A DNA stretch of 64,000 nt from Pseudoduganella violacea (GCF_014191875.1 NZ_JACHXD010000025.1:1-64000), one strand, 5' to 3'; shown: positions 9,534-18,627, counted from the first letter of the stretch. The notes: a model not told the origin generated them from the sequence alone. A program made the numbers and translations.

Positions 9534-9880
9534 TGCACCCGTTGCCGCAGCAGCGGCGTCAGATCGGCCACCTGGGGCCGCATGCCGATGACGGCCGCCT
9601 TGTCCACCAGCAGGCATTGGCATTCCTCGGCCAGCTTGAACAGTTCCCGCTGAAAACGCCGCTGGAACTGCTGGCTGCGCTCGATGGCGCGCAGGGCATC
9701 CCCCGCGCTGGCCGCGGACGGTACGCCCTTCATCAGCTGGGTGTGCATGCCCTGGTAGAGCTGCGCGGCGTCCACCACGGCGATGGCCGTGGCCGGGCGC
9801 CGCACCAGGCGGTCGTAGAGCCCGATCGATGCCGCGCAGCAGGCGGCAGCGACGAGCAATTGCAGGGCCAGGGCCTTCAT
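9530..9880 (-). CDS. trbI: TrbI-like F-type assembly protein
   Basis: 116 aa with one N-terminal membrane segment (ALQLLVAAACCAASIGLYDRL) and a periplasmic coiled part containing VVDAAQLYQGMHTQLM and RRFQRELFKLAEECQCLLVDKAAVIG, a pattern shared with F-type TrbI proteins (unrelated to the P-type TrbI/VirB10). In F it affects pilus extension and retraction. It overlaps traC by 4 bases upstream and the S26 gene by 4 bases downstream. The assignment rests on length, topology, the VDxA start of the periplasmic part and its place between traC and traW. Confidence 0.82.
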   Translation of the reverse strand: MKALALQLLVAAACCAASIGLYDRLVRRPATAIAVVDAAQLYQGMHTQLMKGVPSAASAGDALRAIERSQQFQRRFQRELFKLAEECQCLLVDKAAVIGMRPQVADLTPLLRQRVQ

Positions 9881-12447
9881 GGCGCCCTCCCGCTGCGCGC
9901 GGCCAGCACGATGGCGATGGCCTCGTCGATGCTGTGGCCACGGGCGCGCAGTTCATCGATCGGCTTGTTGTCCTCGATCTTGTTGGAAAACAGCAGGTGG
10001 GTGGCCGGATCGAGCACCAGGCGCCCTACCCCCTCCCCCATGGGCGAGGAGATATACATTTCGGCAAAGGCGCCCGCCTCGGTGCGCAAAGAGTTGAGCA
10101 GGCGCTTTTTCGACTGGTCCATCAGGAGGCGCCCCTTGCGGTCCAGGAGTTCAATCGATTCGGGCTTCTGGCGCAGCAGGAACACCCAGTCCGAGCAGTT
10201 GAACGCCGCTTCCATCTGCGCCGAGCCGTAGTAGTCGTCCGCGCCCTGGGTGGCCGTCACCAGCGAGCCGCCGTATTTGCGGGCGCGCCGCGCCGCCTCC
10301 TCCACCACGGCCGCCTTGATGGGGTCGTCGCTGCCGATCTCGCCCAACTGCTGCTTGAGTTCGTCGATGATCAAGAGCTTCTTGAAGTTGCGCGTCAGAT
10401 ACATTTCCGCCGTGATCTGGTACAGCAAGAGGATGTTGACGACGGCATGCAGGTCGGGCCGGCGTTTTAACTCCTCGTTTTCGATCACGATGAAGTCGTT
10501 GGTGAAGTCGACCGTGTTACGCCCCTCGAAGAAGCGTTCGTACTGGCCGCCCTTGGCGTAGGGGTTGAGCATGATGGCCAGGTCGCGGATGCGCTGGTCG
10601 TCACGGATGCCCAGGCCGGCGATGGATCCGGTCGCAAAGGCGTCGCGCATGGCCGTCATCGTCATGTCCTGGCCGTATTGTTCCCATTGCTGCAGCAGCA
10701 CCGTCGAGATGGCCTTGTACTGCACCTCTTCCAGGCGGCCCTGCATCGAACACATCTTGGCCACGGCCGGCACCAGCATGTCCATGTCCTCGCGGATATC
10801 GCGGATCTTGGAGAACGGATTGAGGTTGATCGCGCTACTGGCCTTGAACTCGATATAGGTGCCGTTGGCCTTGCGGCACAGCTTCTCGAACGAGCGGCCC
10901 AGGTCCATCATCCAGACCTTGGCACCGATCGAGCGATACGACCAGGCCAGCTCATTGAGCAGGACCGACTTGCCCGAGCCCGGCGCGCCCACGACGGCCG
11001 CGTTGGCGTTGCCCAGGTCGTTGTCGAACAGGTCGAGCGTGGTGATCTGGCCGCGGCGCCCGGCCAGCACCAGGGTGGGCGTACGGGTGCCGCGCCACTC
11101 GCCGATCACGGGCGCCAGGTGGATGGCGTTGGCCACGGCCTTGCGCGTGACGCGGCGCATCTTCTTCAGGTCGCGGTGGAAAGCGGGCGTCAAGGTCATC
11201 GGCAGGCTGGCCAGAAGCGCCTGGCGCTGCATGTAGATGTCGGCGTTCAGTTCAAAGCCGCGTGCCCGCCAGATGGCACGGGCCGTTTCAGCGGCGGCCG
11301 CCGCCCGCTCCGGCGCCGTGAACAGGGCCAGCTGGTGGTACATCGACACCAGGGCGCCGCCGGCATCGGAGGCGTCGGCCGCCGCCTTCCAGTCGCGCTG
11401 CTTCTTGTCCACATCGGGCATGATGCTGGCCATCTTGCTGCCGGCGTTTTGCGTGGCGCGGATGTGGTTGGCCGTAATGGCCGCGCGCGTCTCGATGGGG
11501 TCCAGGATGTGCACGCCCATGGTGAGTAGAAACGGTGCGCTGTACTGCAGGGCCGGCTGCATCAGGTCGCCGATCAGGCTGCCCATCTGCCACAGGGCAA
11601 AGCGCTCCGGAAAGGACTTGATCGAAAAAAACCGCGCCTCCAGCGCCGCCGCGCTGCCCTGGCGGGACAGCAGCAGCCCTTCGGCCTGGGCATCCTGCAC
11701 CGTGTCAAAGTCCACGATCTGGTCGCGGATCTCCCTGCCGTCGTCGTAGTGCAGCGGCGCCAGGTGGTTGCGCGCCATGCGGTCGGGATTGGTGAACTGC
11801 GCGCACCAGTTGATCAGGGCGTCGACGTCGGCCACATTGGCCGGCAAGGTCGCCGCGCCCAGCGTCACGGCCATGGTCTCGCGCAGGGCGCACAGCTCCT
11901 CGCGCCGCGTCTGGTCATGCGCCTCGCCCGGCAGCGTGACGCTGATGAAGAGGCGAAAGTCCCGTATCGTGAAGTGGTAGCCGTGCGTCAGCGAGCGCTG
12001 CGTGCCCTCCAACAGGTGCTGTACGCGCTGGCGGGCCAGGCTACGAAACAGGTTGCTGTTGCGCGCCGGGCGGCCATGCAGGCGGGCCTGCTCATATTGG
12101 TCCTTGTCCTCCATGCGCTGGTTGGCATAGCGGGTCAAGAGCGCGCGGACCTGGGGCGTTGCGAACAGGTGGAACTGGATGCCGGTGCCCTTGGGGCAGT
12201 TGGCATACAGGCTTTGCAGTACTTCCACCATGCGCTCGTCGGCTCCGCTCTGGGGCAGCACATCGAGCAGGAAGCCCAGGCAGCCATCGCGGTTCACGAA
12301 CAGCTGCTGGTCGGCGATATAGGCGCGGTATGGTAGCCACGAGGCAAACTGGCTGGCGGGCGACTCCTCGTCGCGCTGCAGCCCCAGCCAGGCCAGGACA
12401 TGGCGCATGCCCGGTTGGCGTAGACGTTGGTTTTCCACGGTATGCAT
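9877..12447 (-). CDS. traC: TraC, VirB4-type ATPase of the secretion system
   Basis: Cytoplasmic ATPase energising pilus assembly (about 856 aa; usual for the TraC family). The N-terminal TraC-specific domain covers roughly residues 1-400, with a later NTPase domain. Walker A GAPGSGKS is near residue 487 and Walker B KLLIIDELKQ near 692, and the DRKGRLLMDQ / GVGRLVLDP C-terminal motifs are present. The frame is open to 12468, but GTGGAGAACGATC precedes ATG at 12447, which therefore is the better start. It begins 20 bases after the end of traV and overlaps trbI at its end. Confidence 0.95.
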   Translation of the reverse strand: MHTVENQRLRQPGMRHVLAWLGLQRDEESPASQFASWLPYRAYIADQQLFVNRDGCLGFLLDVLPQSGADERMVEVLQSLYANCPKGTGIQFHLFATPQVRALLTRYANQRMEDKDQYEQARLHGRPARNSNLFRSLARQRVQHLLEGTQRSLTHGYHFTIRDFRLFISVTLPGEAHDQTRREELCALRETMAVTLGAATLPANVADVDALINWCAQFTNPDRMARNHLAPLHYDDGREIRDQIVDFDTVQDAQAEGLLLSRQGSAAALEARFFSIKSFPERFALWQMGSLIGDLMQPALQYSAPFLLTMGVHILDPIETRAAITANHIRATQNAGSKMASIMPDVDKKQRDWKAAADASDAGGALVSMYHQLALFTAPERAAAAAETARAIWRARGFELNADIYMQRQALLASLPMTLTPAFHRDLKKMRRVTRKAVANAIHLAPVIGEWRGTRTPTLVLAGRRGQITTLDLFDNDLGNANAAVVGAPGSGKSVLLNELAWSYRSIGAKVWMMDLGRSFEKLCRKANGTYIEFKASSAINLNPFSKIRDIREDMDMLVPAVAKMCSMQGRLEEVQYKAISTVLLQQWEQYGQDMTMTAMRDAFATGSIAGLGIRDDQRIRDLAIMLNPYAKGGQYERFFEGRNTVDFTNDFIVIENEELKRRPDLHAVVNILLLYQITAEMYLTRNFKKLLIIDELKQQLGEIGSDDPIKAAVVEEAARRARKYGGSLVTATQGADDYYGSAQMEAAFNCSDWVFLLRQKPESIELLDRKGRLLMDQSKKRLLNSLRTEAGAFAEMYISSPMGEGVGRLVLDPATHLLFSNKIEDNKPIDELRARGHSIDEAIAIVLAARSGRAP

Positions 12448-12467
12448 GATCGTTCTCCACAAGACCA

Positions 12468-13079
12468 TTAATGCTCGGCCGCCGACGCGGCCATCACCGG
12501 TTCCACCGGCGGCGGCGCGGCGGCACCGTTCTCCATCGAAGCGGCGGGCGGGCTCTCAGCTACCGGGACCGGGGCCGGGCTTGGGTTGGGGGCCACGGCA
12601 GCAGCAGGGGCTGGCGTGACCGGCGCGCGCAGCGGCGCATAGGCCTCGCGCAGGTGGCGCTGCACATGGTCGAGCTGCCAGCGCCCTTCGTCGATGCGCA
12701 CATACACGTAGGACTGGTCGACCAGGTCGTGATCGGCGTCTTCCCACGGCTTGATCCAGAGACGCAGGATGCGCGGGGCTGAGCGCAGCGGCGTGGGCAG
12801 TGCCGCCTCGACGGCACCTGCTGCCGTGTCGCGGCCCTGGGTCGGCAGCAGCAGGCGGTGCGTGGCCGGTGCGCTGGTATACGGCAGGCGTTGGGTCGCG
12901 CGCAAGGCTTGGTGGTAGGTGCCGGAAATGGACTGGCACTGCACACCGGCAGGCGCCTTGCAGCCATATTCCGCCGAGCCGCCCAGGCCCGACATATTGC
13001 CGCAGCCGCCGAGCATGGCGGAGCCGACAAGGGTTGCCACCAGGGTGGCCGGACGTTCAAGGTTGGGGCGGTGGGACAT
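12468..13079 (-). CDS. traV: TraV, outer-membrane lipoprotein (VirB7-like)
   Basis: Lipoprotein that with TraK and TraB builds the outer-membrane core complex. About 203 aa. The lipobox is LGGC (AMLGGCGNMSGL), followed by the TraV signature cysteines (EYGCKAPAGVQCQSISGTY). The C-terminal third is Ala/Pro-rich low complexity. The start at 13079 has GGAGG seven bases upstream; the longer frame to 13313 lies inside the DsbC-like gene. It overlaps that gene's end by 23 bases. F TraV has the same pair of conserved cysteines near residues 30-40. Confidence 0.92.
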   Translation of the reverse strand: MSHRPNLERPATLVATLVGSAMLGGCGNMSGLGGSAEYGCKAPAGVQCQSISGTYHQALRATQRLPYTSAPATHRLLLPTQGRDTAAGAVEAALPTPLRSAPRILRLWIKPWEDADHDLVDQSYVYVRIDEGRWQLDHVQRHLREAYAPLRAPVTPAPAAAVAPNPSPAPVPVAESPPAASMENGAAAPPPVEPVMAASAAEH

Positions 13080-13866
13080 GCTGCCTCCTACTGGGGTCAA
13101 TGGATGCGGTGGGGGAAAGCGTGCGGGACGCCAGGCGCGCCGCGATATCGGTTGCCTGCAAGGCGCCAGAGACCATCTGGCCGTCCTCGAAAAGCAAGGT
13201 CGGTGTCCCCTGGACCTGCAGCCGGGCCGCCAGGGCCAGGTTGCGCTCCAGCGGGTGCGGACATGTCGGCGCCGTGGCCGGGAGCGCCAAGGTGCCCGCC
13301 AGCGCCTGCGCATAGGCCGTCTGCCGGTCGGTGGCGCACCAGATGGCCAGCGGCAGCGCCTCGCCTTGAAACGGCAGCAGGAAGTGGTAGATCGTGACGT
13401 CGTCCAACTGCCTCAGCTCCCGGTCCAACTGGCGGCAAAAGCCGCAGGAGGGATCGGTAAAGACCACGAGCTTGCGCCGGCCGGCGCCGCGCACCAGGGT
13501 GATGGCGTCGCCCAGCGGCAGCGCGCCGGGGCGCGGGATTGGCTTGGTGCGCACGCGCGCCGCTTGCGGGCCGCCGTCCTGCGCGGGCCTGCCGGCGCCC
13601 GTGCTCACGTCCTGCATGGACTGCAGGTCGACCAGGCGGCCGAACACCATATAGCGCGCGTTGCGGGGCGACACGAAGGCGACGTTTTCGCCCATCCATA
13701 AGGCATACAGGCCCGGCACCGGCGTGCGGCTGGCGCGCTCAAATGCAGTGGCCGGGTAGGCCTTGCGCATGGCGGCGAGCAGGCGCGCTTCGTCCGCGCT
13801 GGCGCCCGCCTGGCCGGCCAGGGCCAGCAGGCAGGTGGCGAGAACGCGATTAATCAGCCAGGGCAT
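13057..13866 (-). CDS. DsbC-like periplasmic disulfide isomerase
   Basis: 269 aa with a signal peptide (MPWLINRVLATCLLALAGQAGA), an N-terminal DsbC/G dimerisation-like region, and a thioredoxin fold with an intact CGFC motif (Cys141-Cys144) and a cis-proline segment (QGTPTLLF). DsbC homologues are a regular part of SXT, IncA/C and related F-type transfer operons and probably fold the Cys-rich TraN, TraU and TraV. ATG at 13866 lies six bases after GGGAG; the in-frame ATG at 13872 touches that motif and is less likely. It overlaps traB (upstream) and traV (downstream). Confidence 0.9.
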   Translation of the reverse strand: MPWLINRVLATCLLALAGQAGASADEARLLAAMRKAYPATAFERASRTPVPGLYALWMGENVAFVSPRNARYMVFGRLVDLQSMQDVSTGAGRPAQDGGPQAARVRTKPIPRPGALPLGDAITLVRGAGRRKLVVFTDPSCGFCRQLDRELRQLDDVTIYHFLLPFQGEALPLAIWCATDRQTAYAQALAGTLALPATAPTCPHPLERNLALAARLQVQGTPTLLFEDGQMVSGALQATDIAARLASRTLSPTASIDPSRRQHVPPPQP

Positions 13867-15193
13867 CGTCATCTCCCGTAGGGGCATCCCTACCTTCTGG
13901 CAGCGCCGCCGGCATGCGCACACCACGCGTGATGACAATGTCGACCTGGCGCGCGCCGTCGATCTCGATCACTGGGAAGGTCTGCTCGGCCAGCTTGATG
14001 TAATAGTTCGCCAGGTTGTCCAGCGCCCGCCCGACGCCCCCGGCCATGCCGCGCCGCATCTGCTCGGCGGTGCCTTGCGGGGAGGTACTGAGGGTGCCCA
14101 GGGGCGAAGCGGTAAAGGTGCTGCCGCCTTGCGCGAAGCCCTGGCCAATGCCGCCGACGATGCCGGCGCGCAGGGCGTTGGCCAGGAGCTGCCCCTGCTT
14201 GGTGACGAGGCGCCCACGCATGCCGACCTTGCCATCCTCGCCATACACATTGCCTTCGATTTTCACTTCCAGCACGCTGCGGTCATACCGCACGCAGGAC
14301 AGGTTGCTGGTGCGCAGATAGGCCCGCTCGGAGCTGATGTCGCCATAGCCGGCGGCGATGACGAAGCATTCCTTGACCTGCGCGCGGTAGCGGTTGGGCA
14401 GCACGGCGTTGTCCAGGAGCCGGATCAGCACCGGCTGCGGATTGCTTTGCGCCTGGCCGCCGGTCGGCGCATCCAGGCCGCCCAGGAGCTGGCCGCGCAC
14501 GAAGCTGACGGGCAGGTAGCTGGCCAGGGTGTCGCCCGCCACCGCCGGCGCTGCGGCCCCGGTGCCTCCCTGCGCCGTAACTGGCGCCTCCTTGCCCGCT
14601 CCCCCACCCAGGGACACGCGCTCCATGGCCTGCGCCTCCGGTTCAACGCGCGGCATGGCCTGCACGCCCGGCGGCAAGGGGGCCGCCATGGGGCCAACCG
14701 GGCTGCCAGGGGGATAGGTGAGCGGCGGTGCAGAAGGTGGCGGGGGCGGCGCGGCGGCAATGGGCGCCGGCGCCATCTCGGCGGGGGACGCGGGCACGCT
14801 GGCCAGGCTGCGATCGAGCTCCCGCTTTTCGATATCCGACAGGCGACGCATCAGGGCCGCTTCATTGCTCTGGCGGTCGGCGTTGAACTTGTCCTGCGCT
14901 TCCTTGTCCACCTTGTACTGCGCCATTTCCTTGCCGGCGGTGCCCAGCCATTGGTCGACCGGGTTGACCTGCATGGGCGTCACGCCCCCGGCCAGCTCGG
15001 GATTGGTGACGACGCGCTCGCGCGCCGGCGCACCGGCCGTGCCGCTAGGAGGTGTGGGCGAGGCGGAAAACGCCAGCACGGCCCAGAACACGCCCACGCC
15101 ACCGGTCAGGGCGCCCGCCGCCATCAGGTATTGCTGCTGCCTGGGATTCATCTTGGCCAGCATGGCCCGCAATTGTTTGCCCACTTGCTTCAT
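13850..15193 (-). CDS. traB: TraB, VirB10-like core complex scaffold
   Basis: Envelope-spanning scaffold of the secretion channel (447 aa), linking TraC/TraD at the inner membrane with TraK/TraV outside. There is a short cytoplasmic N-terminus, one transmembrane helix near residues 23-43 (YLMAAGALTGGVGVFWAVLAF), a charged coiled stretch, a proline-rich spacer (near residues 160-185), and a C-terminal VirB10/TrbI-like beta domain (SFVRGQLLGGLDAPTGG, CFVIAAGYGDISSERAYLR, GMRGRLVTKQGQLLANAL). It overlaps traK and the DsbC-like gene. Confidence 0.95.
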   Translation of the reverse strand: MKQVGKQLRAMLAKMNPRQQQYLMAAGALTGGVGVFWAVLAFSASPTPPSGTAGAPARERVVTNPELAGGVTPMQVNPVDQWLGTAGKEMAQYKVDKEAQDKFNADRQSNEAALMRRLSDIEKRELDRSLASVPASPAEMAPAPIAAAPPPPPSAPPLTYPPGSPVGPMAAPLPPGVQAMPRVEPEAQAMERVSLGGGAGKEAPVTAQGGTGAAAPAVAGDTLASYLPVSFVRGQLLGGLDAPTGGQAQSNPQPVLIRLLDNAVLPNRYRAQVKECFVIAAGYGDISSERAYLRTSNLSCVRYDRSVLEVKIEGNVYGEDGKVGMRGRLVTKQGQLLANALRAGIVGGIGQGFAQGGSTFTASPLGTLSTSPQGTAEQMRRGMAGGVGRALDNLANYYIKLAEQTFPVIEIDGARQVDIVITRGVRMPAALPEGRDAPTGDDDALAD

Positions 15194-16002
15194 GGCGCGT
15201 CTCCCGTCTGCCGGATCACATGCACGGTGGTGCTCTCGCCGGGCCGCAGGTTCAGGTGATCGATGGCCACCGCCAGCACCTGCCCTTCTTCGCGGTCAAA
15301 TTCCTGTTCCGCCAACACCATGGGCGCATTGCTGACATTGGTCAGGCGGTAGGTTTCACCGGTCAACTCCCGGCCCGCCACGGTGCGCACCAGGCGCAGT
15401 TGCGCCTCCTGCCACAGCGCCATCGGCCGCTCGGTGTCGTCCACCTGCCAGTCGTCCTGGCGACGGCCCGATGCCATCGCCACCAGCATGGCTTTCAAGG
15501 CGCGGACGTGGGCAGCGCTGCGGCGCAATGGCACCGGCACGGCATCCCGCGCTGGCCGCGTCTTGTCTTCGATGACGATGGTTTCGGCCGGCACGTCGGT
15601 GCGGCGCAGCGACAGCGTGTAGGTGGCGCTCGCGGACGAGATGAAGAGACTGATCGGTTGGGTTCCCACGGTCACGGGACGCACATACACCTCCCCTTTG
15701 GGCAGGTCACAGATGAGCGCCAGGTCGCCGCGTCCATTGACGGGCGGCGGCACCGACAGCGCCATGCCAGGCGAGGTAGCCGCACCCGCTTCAAGGGGCC
15801 GCGCCTCGCAGTTGCTGCTCGACTGGATATTGCCCACGACATCGGTGATGCGCGCGCCCGCGATACGGATGCGCGTCGGCGCGTCCTTGGACACGAAGGC
15901 CTCGATGGTGGCGCCATCGCGGGCCTGGCGTGTCTGCGCCGCCTGCCCTATCCCGCTAACGCTGGCGAGCGCCATCAGTAGCGGCAATGTTTTGCTGATC
16001 AC
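15190..16002 (-). CDS. traK: TraK, VirB9-like secretin-type core protein
   Basis: Periplasmic/outer-membrane core protein (about 270 aa) with a signal peptide (VISKTLPLLMALASVSGIGQA). The family's two beta domains can be followed: an N-terminal secretin-like part (ITDVVGNIQ ... KGEVYVRPV) and a C-terminal part (YRLTNVSNAPMVLAEQEFD). The start is GTG at 16002, because GGAGGTTGACC directly precedes it at ideal spacing; no in-frame ATG lies near. The gene therefore overlaps the end of traE by 47 bases. The frame upstream to 16104 is a traE shadow. Confidence 0.92.
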   Translation of the reverse strand: MISKTLPLLMALASVSGIGQAAQTRQARDGATIEAFVSKDAPTRIRIAGARITDVVGNIQSSSNCEARPLEAGAATSPGMALSVPPPVNGRGDLALICDLPKGEVYVRPVTVGTQPISLFISSASATYTLSLRRTDVPAETIVIEDKTRPARDAVPVPLRRSAAHVRALKAMLVAMASGRRQDDWQVDDTERPMALWQEAQLRLVRTVAGRELTGETYRLTNVSNAPMVLAEQEFDREEGQVLAVAIDHLNLRPGESTTVHVIRQTGDAP

Positions 16003-16555
16003 GGTCAACCTCCTTGAAGGCTTTGAGATGGCTGCGGCCACCGCGGTAACTGAACTGGGCCAGGTAGCGCTTGGGCGTGACCGAGGTCTCCTGGCCGTTG
16101 ACATAGGTGCGCAGCCGCCCCGACAAGAGCACGGTCTGCTTCTCCTCGTCGGGTTCTAACTGCTGCAACAGAAAATAGGTGCTCGCATTGAGCTTCTTGA
16201 GCCGCTCCGCCTCGACTTCCTGTCGGATCTTCAAGGCGCCGGCCTCGTCCGGTTCGACAAAGGAGAGCAAGGCCTCCTTCTTCCACTGCACCGAAGCGGG
16301 CGTCACATCGAGAATGAGCCAGGCGACGTAGCCCCCCATCTGCTCGAGGTAGGCGTTGCTCACCCGCGCACCGGACACCCAGAAGGGCTTGTCCACGGTG
16401 GGCGGCGTCACCACGATGCGCTGCGTGCCGAGCGTCTGGTAGACGGTCAGTAGGGCGACAGACAGGCACGCCGTGAGCGCGCCGATGGCCAGCCGCTGGC
16501 CGCGGATGCGGTCCTTCAATCCTTTCAGGTCGTCCTGGTATCGGAGATGGTCCAT
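15956..16555 (-). CDS. traE: TraE, VirB5/VirB8-like pilus assembly protein
   Basis: 199 aa inner-membrane protein with one N-terminal helix (LAIGALTACLSVALLTVYQTL) and a periplasmic domain in which the conserved TraE features are visible: KPFWVSGARVSNAYLEQM and the LSGRLRTYVNGQ segment. F TraE is the VirB8-type member of the core machine. AGGAGGACGTG precedes ATG at 16555. The upstream traL ends 12 bases away, and the downstream traK start lies inside this gene. Confidence 0.92.
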   Translation of the reverse strand: MDHLRYQDDLKGLKDRIRGQRLAIGALTACLSVALLTVYQTLGTQRIVVTPPTVDKPFWVSGARVSNAYLEQMGGYVAWLILDVTPASVQWKKEALLSFVEPDEAGALKIRQEVEAERLKKLNASTYFLLQQLEPDEEKQTVLLSGRLRTYVNGQETSVTPKRYLAQFSYRGGRSHLKAFKEVDRDQQNIAATDGARQR

Positions 16556-16567
16556 CACGTCCTCCTG

Positions 16568-16867
16568 CTAACCGACCATGCGCCGGAGATGGGACGGCGG
16601 CGTGGCCCGCATGGCGCTGACGGGACTGGGCGGAAAGTGCCAGTACAGCCAGTGCAAGGCGAAGGCCGGGTGCTTATCGGCCTTGATGCGGGCCAGCCAC
16701 CGGCTGGCATACAAGCCCGCGGCCAGCGCCAGGCCAAAGGCCCATTTCGAGCCGGCCAGGTAGCCCACGAAGGCCATGAACAGAACGGGTGCGGCCACAT
16801 CGATGTCCCACAGCCCGACCTTCCAGACGTCATCCAGTCTGCGCGGAATATAGGTGTCGGCCAGCAT
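16568..16867 (-). CDS. traL: TraL, VirB3-like pilus assembly protein
   Basis: Small inner-membrane protein (99 aa) with the TraL N-terminal pattern YIPRRLDDVWKVGLWDIDVAAP and two hydrophobic helices, ending in the conserved ALHWLYWHFPP segment. TraL/VirB3 proteins associate with the TraC/VirB4 ATPase. Here it lies in the canonical A-L-E-K-B order. The start follows CACAGGAGAACGGG at the usual distance. Confidence 0.93.
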   Translation of the reverse strand: MLADTYIPRRLDDVWKVGLWDIDVAAPVLFMAFVGYLAGSKWAFGLALAAGLYASRWLARIKADKHPAFALHWLYWHFPPSPVSAMRATPPSHLRRMVG

Positions 16868-16888
16868 CCCGTTCTCCTGTGTTGCCGT

Positions 16889-17248
16889 TTAAATGACCGC
16901 GCCCATGATGGCGCCGGCGATCACCAGGCCCACAGCCGCGAAGATGGCCAGCCCGACATAGAACAGCACCGGACCGAAGTTACGCAGTGCCGCCAGCGAA
17001 ATCAGGGCGACGACAAAGCCGATGAAGCCGACCAGCGCCTTGACGCCGGGCGCCAAGGCCGCCAGTTGGGTCAGCGCGGAGACCAGGGGACCGGTGATGC
17101 CGCCGAAGGCCACCAGGTCGATGGCCTGCGTCGGAAAGGCGATCGCCAGCCCCAGCAGGATGGCGGTCAACAGGGCGATGGCGTTCCACGCCTTCTTCGA
17201 TAGCGCCGGCATCAGCCGCACCGGCACAGGGGTATTCAGGGTACGCAT
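16889..17248 (-). CDS. traA: TraA, conjugative pilin precursor
   Basis: Pilin precursor (119 aa) with a long basic leader (MRTLNTPVPVRLMPALSKKAWNAI), a hydrophobic leader helix ending at FPTQA, and a mature part of about 70 residues with two hydrophobic helices (ITGPLVSALTQLAALAPGVKALVGFIGFVVALISLAAL and FGPVLFYVGLAIFAAVGLVIAGAI). That is the F/SXT pilin architecture. The start at 17248 follows AAGGAGACATAT at good spacing. It is the first of the pilus genes proper, before traL, which is the order seen in F. Confidence 0.9.
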   Translation of the reverse strand: MRTLNTPVPVRLMPALSKKAWNAIALLTAILLGLAIAFPTQAIDLVAFGGITGPLVSALTQLAALAPGVKALVGFIGFVVALISLAALRNFGPVLFYVGLAIFAAVGLVIAGAIMGAVI

Positions 17249-17381
17249 ATATGTCTCCTTCAAAATGGTTGTGATCTGCCGTGTACTGCGGCGCCAGGCG
17301 GATGGCATGGCGGCGCGCCATCCGGGTGATCAGGTGGCGCACGCACCATGGCGCCCTTCCAGCCGCGGCGGCGTACGGAGG
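17249..17381. other. 133-bp gap between OmpA-like gene and traA
   Basis: Untranslated stretch between the stop of the OmpA-like gene and the pilin start. I see no convincing sigma70 promoter and no hairpin with a T-tract. An RNA-processing site or an internal promoter that raises pilin expression would be natural here, but nothing in the sequence proves either. Confidence 0.3.
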
Positions 17382-18053
17382 TCATTGACCGTCCTCCTGT
17401 TGCAGGTGGAACGTGACCTCCGCCCGGCGATTGGCCTGGCGCCCTTCCTCGCGGACGTTGTCGGCGACATAGCAGCAACGCCCGGCCGCCGCGAGCCGCA
17501 CCGGCATCCCTGGCGGCAGTTGCTGCCGCAGATAGCGGTGTACGGCTTGCGCGCGCGCCTGGGCGAGTGCGTGGTTGATGCGCTCGCCGCCGCTGCTGTC
17601 GGTGCGTCCGGTAATTTCGATACGCCGCGCCTGCGGTGCCAAAGGGAGAAACTGCAGCAGTGCATTGCGTGCGCTATCGTCCAGCTGCGCCGAGCCGAGG
17701 GAAAAATGAATGACGGCCGTTTCTGCCGACGTACGAGCGTCGGGCCTGGGCCGCGCCGATATCTCGTCCAACGCTTTGGGTAGCGCGGCAGGCATGGCCG
17801 CCCCCGCGCTGGCATCGATGAATGTCTTGGGCGAGCGGGCTGGGCATGTGCCTGCCCGGCACTGGCCGTAGTAGGCCGCCGCGCCATAGCCCCATTGCGT
17901 CAGCGCGGTGCGCTGGTCGAGTCCTCTGATCGCTGCAGGGACTGGCGCAACCGCCGCCGGGGCCGGTCGCGCCCGCTCCGGTGTGCAGGCCGCCACCGTG
18001 ACCAAGGGTGGTATCGCGGCGGCGACCGCCACTAGATGAACAAAGGGATGCAT
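17382..18053 (-). CDS. OmpA-family peptidoglycan-binding protein
   Basis: 223 aa exported protein whose signal region ends in a possible lipobox (VTVAAC). The C-terminal half is an OmpA/MotB-like domain: VIHFSLGSAQLDDSARNALLQF, then GRTDSSGGERINHALAQARAQAVHRYL, and NRRAEVTF at the end, which contains the conserved D and R residues that bind diaminopimelate. The start at 18053 has GAGGACGCC before ATG. It probably anchors the transfer apparatus to peptidoglycan. It lies between the lytic transglycosylase and traA on the same strand, with a gap of only 7 bases to the upstream gene. Confidence 0.85.
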   Translation of the reverse strand: MHPFVHLVAVAAAIPPLVTVAACTPERARPAPAAVAPVPAAIRGLDQRTALTQWGYGAAAYYGQCRAGTCPARSPKTFIDASAGAAMPAALPKALDEISARPRPDARTSAETAVIHFSLGSAQLDDSARNALLQFLPLAPQARRIEITGRTDSSGGERINHALAQARAQAVHRYLRQQLPPGMPVRLAAAGRCCYVADNVREEGRQANRRAEVTFHLQQEDGQ

Positions 18054-18060
18054 GGCGTCC

Positions 18061-18585
18061 TCACCCAGGCTGGTGCCCACTGCGATGGCGCCTTGCCTGC
18101 GCCGGCGCGTTGCCCGTCTGGGGCGACATCAACAGGAAGTGGTACACACGCCACGCGTACCGCATGCGCGTCGCGCGGCACCGCTCGGGTGTCATGGTGA
18201 CGCACGATGCGTTGAACGCGCCGACCGCTTCCCATGAGCGCCCATGGCGCGCGAATTTCTCGGCCAGAATGCGTGCCCCGGCGTGGATATTGGTGCAGGG
18301 GTCAAACAGCTGCTCGGGGGCGACTCCCAGGTTGCGCAGCATGCCACTGTTGGTGTTGATCTGCAGATAGCCAATGTCCACCGTTTTCGTCACCCGGTAG
18401 TGGGTACGGTTCACCGCACGGGGATTTAAGGCCGATTCGGCCTGGGCCATGGCATAGAGCAGCGTGGCTGGCACCGCGTGTTGGCGCGCAGCTTCCTGCC
18501 AGCAGGCCGACGCCCATCCTGGCGCGGCAAGAAACAGCATGGCGAGGCGATGATAGGAAAGTCGCATGGCGATCAGCAGGCACAT
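18061..18585 (-). CDS. lytic transglycosylase (VirB1-like)
   Basis: Muramidase-like SLT-domain protein of about 174 aa that opens peptidoglycan for assembly of the secretion channel. The signal region YHRLAMLFLAAPGWASA is followed by the SLT signatures: catalytic glutamate in YAMAQAESALNP (about residue 50), DIGYLQINTNSGMLRNLG, and the AGARILAEKFARHG helix. Two starts are possible (18585 or 18567); neither has a strong ribosome site. It is the first recognised gene of the pilus operon. Confidence 0.88.
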   Translation of the reverse strand: MCLLIAMRLSYHRLAMLFLAAPGWASACWQEAARQHAVPATLLYAMAQAESALNPRAVNRTHYRVTKTVDIGYLQINTNSGMLRNLGVAPEQLFDPCTNIHAGARILAEKFARHGRSWEAVGAFNASCVTMTPERCRATRMRYAWRVYHFLLMSPQTGNAPAQARRHRSGHQPG

Positions 18586-18608
18586 ACCTGGCAAAGGTTG
18601 AACACTGT

Positions 18609-18627
18609 CCCGCGTACGGAACGCGGG
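18609..18627. promoter_or_regulatory. stem-loop upstream of the transglycosylase gene
   Basis: Perfect 7-bp inverted repeat CCCGCGT / ACGCGGG with a 5-base loop, inside the 5' leader of the tra operon between the candidate promoter at 18.7 kb and the transglycosylase start. There is no T-tract, so it looks more like an mRNA structure or binding site than a terminator. Confidence 0.4.
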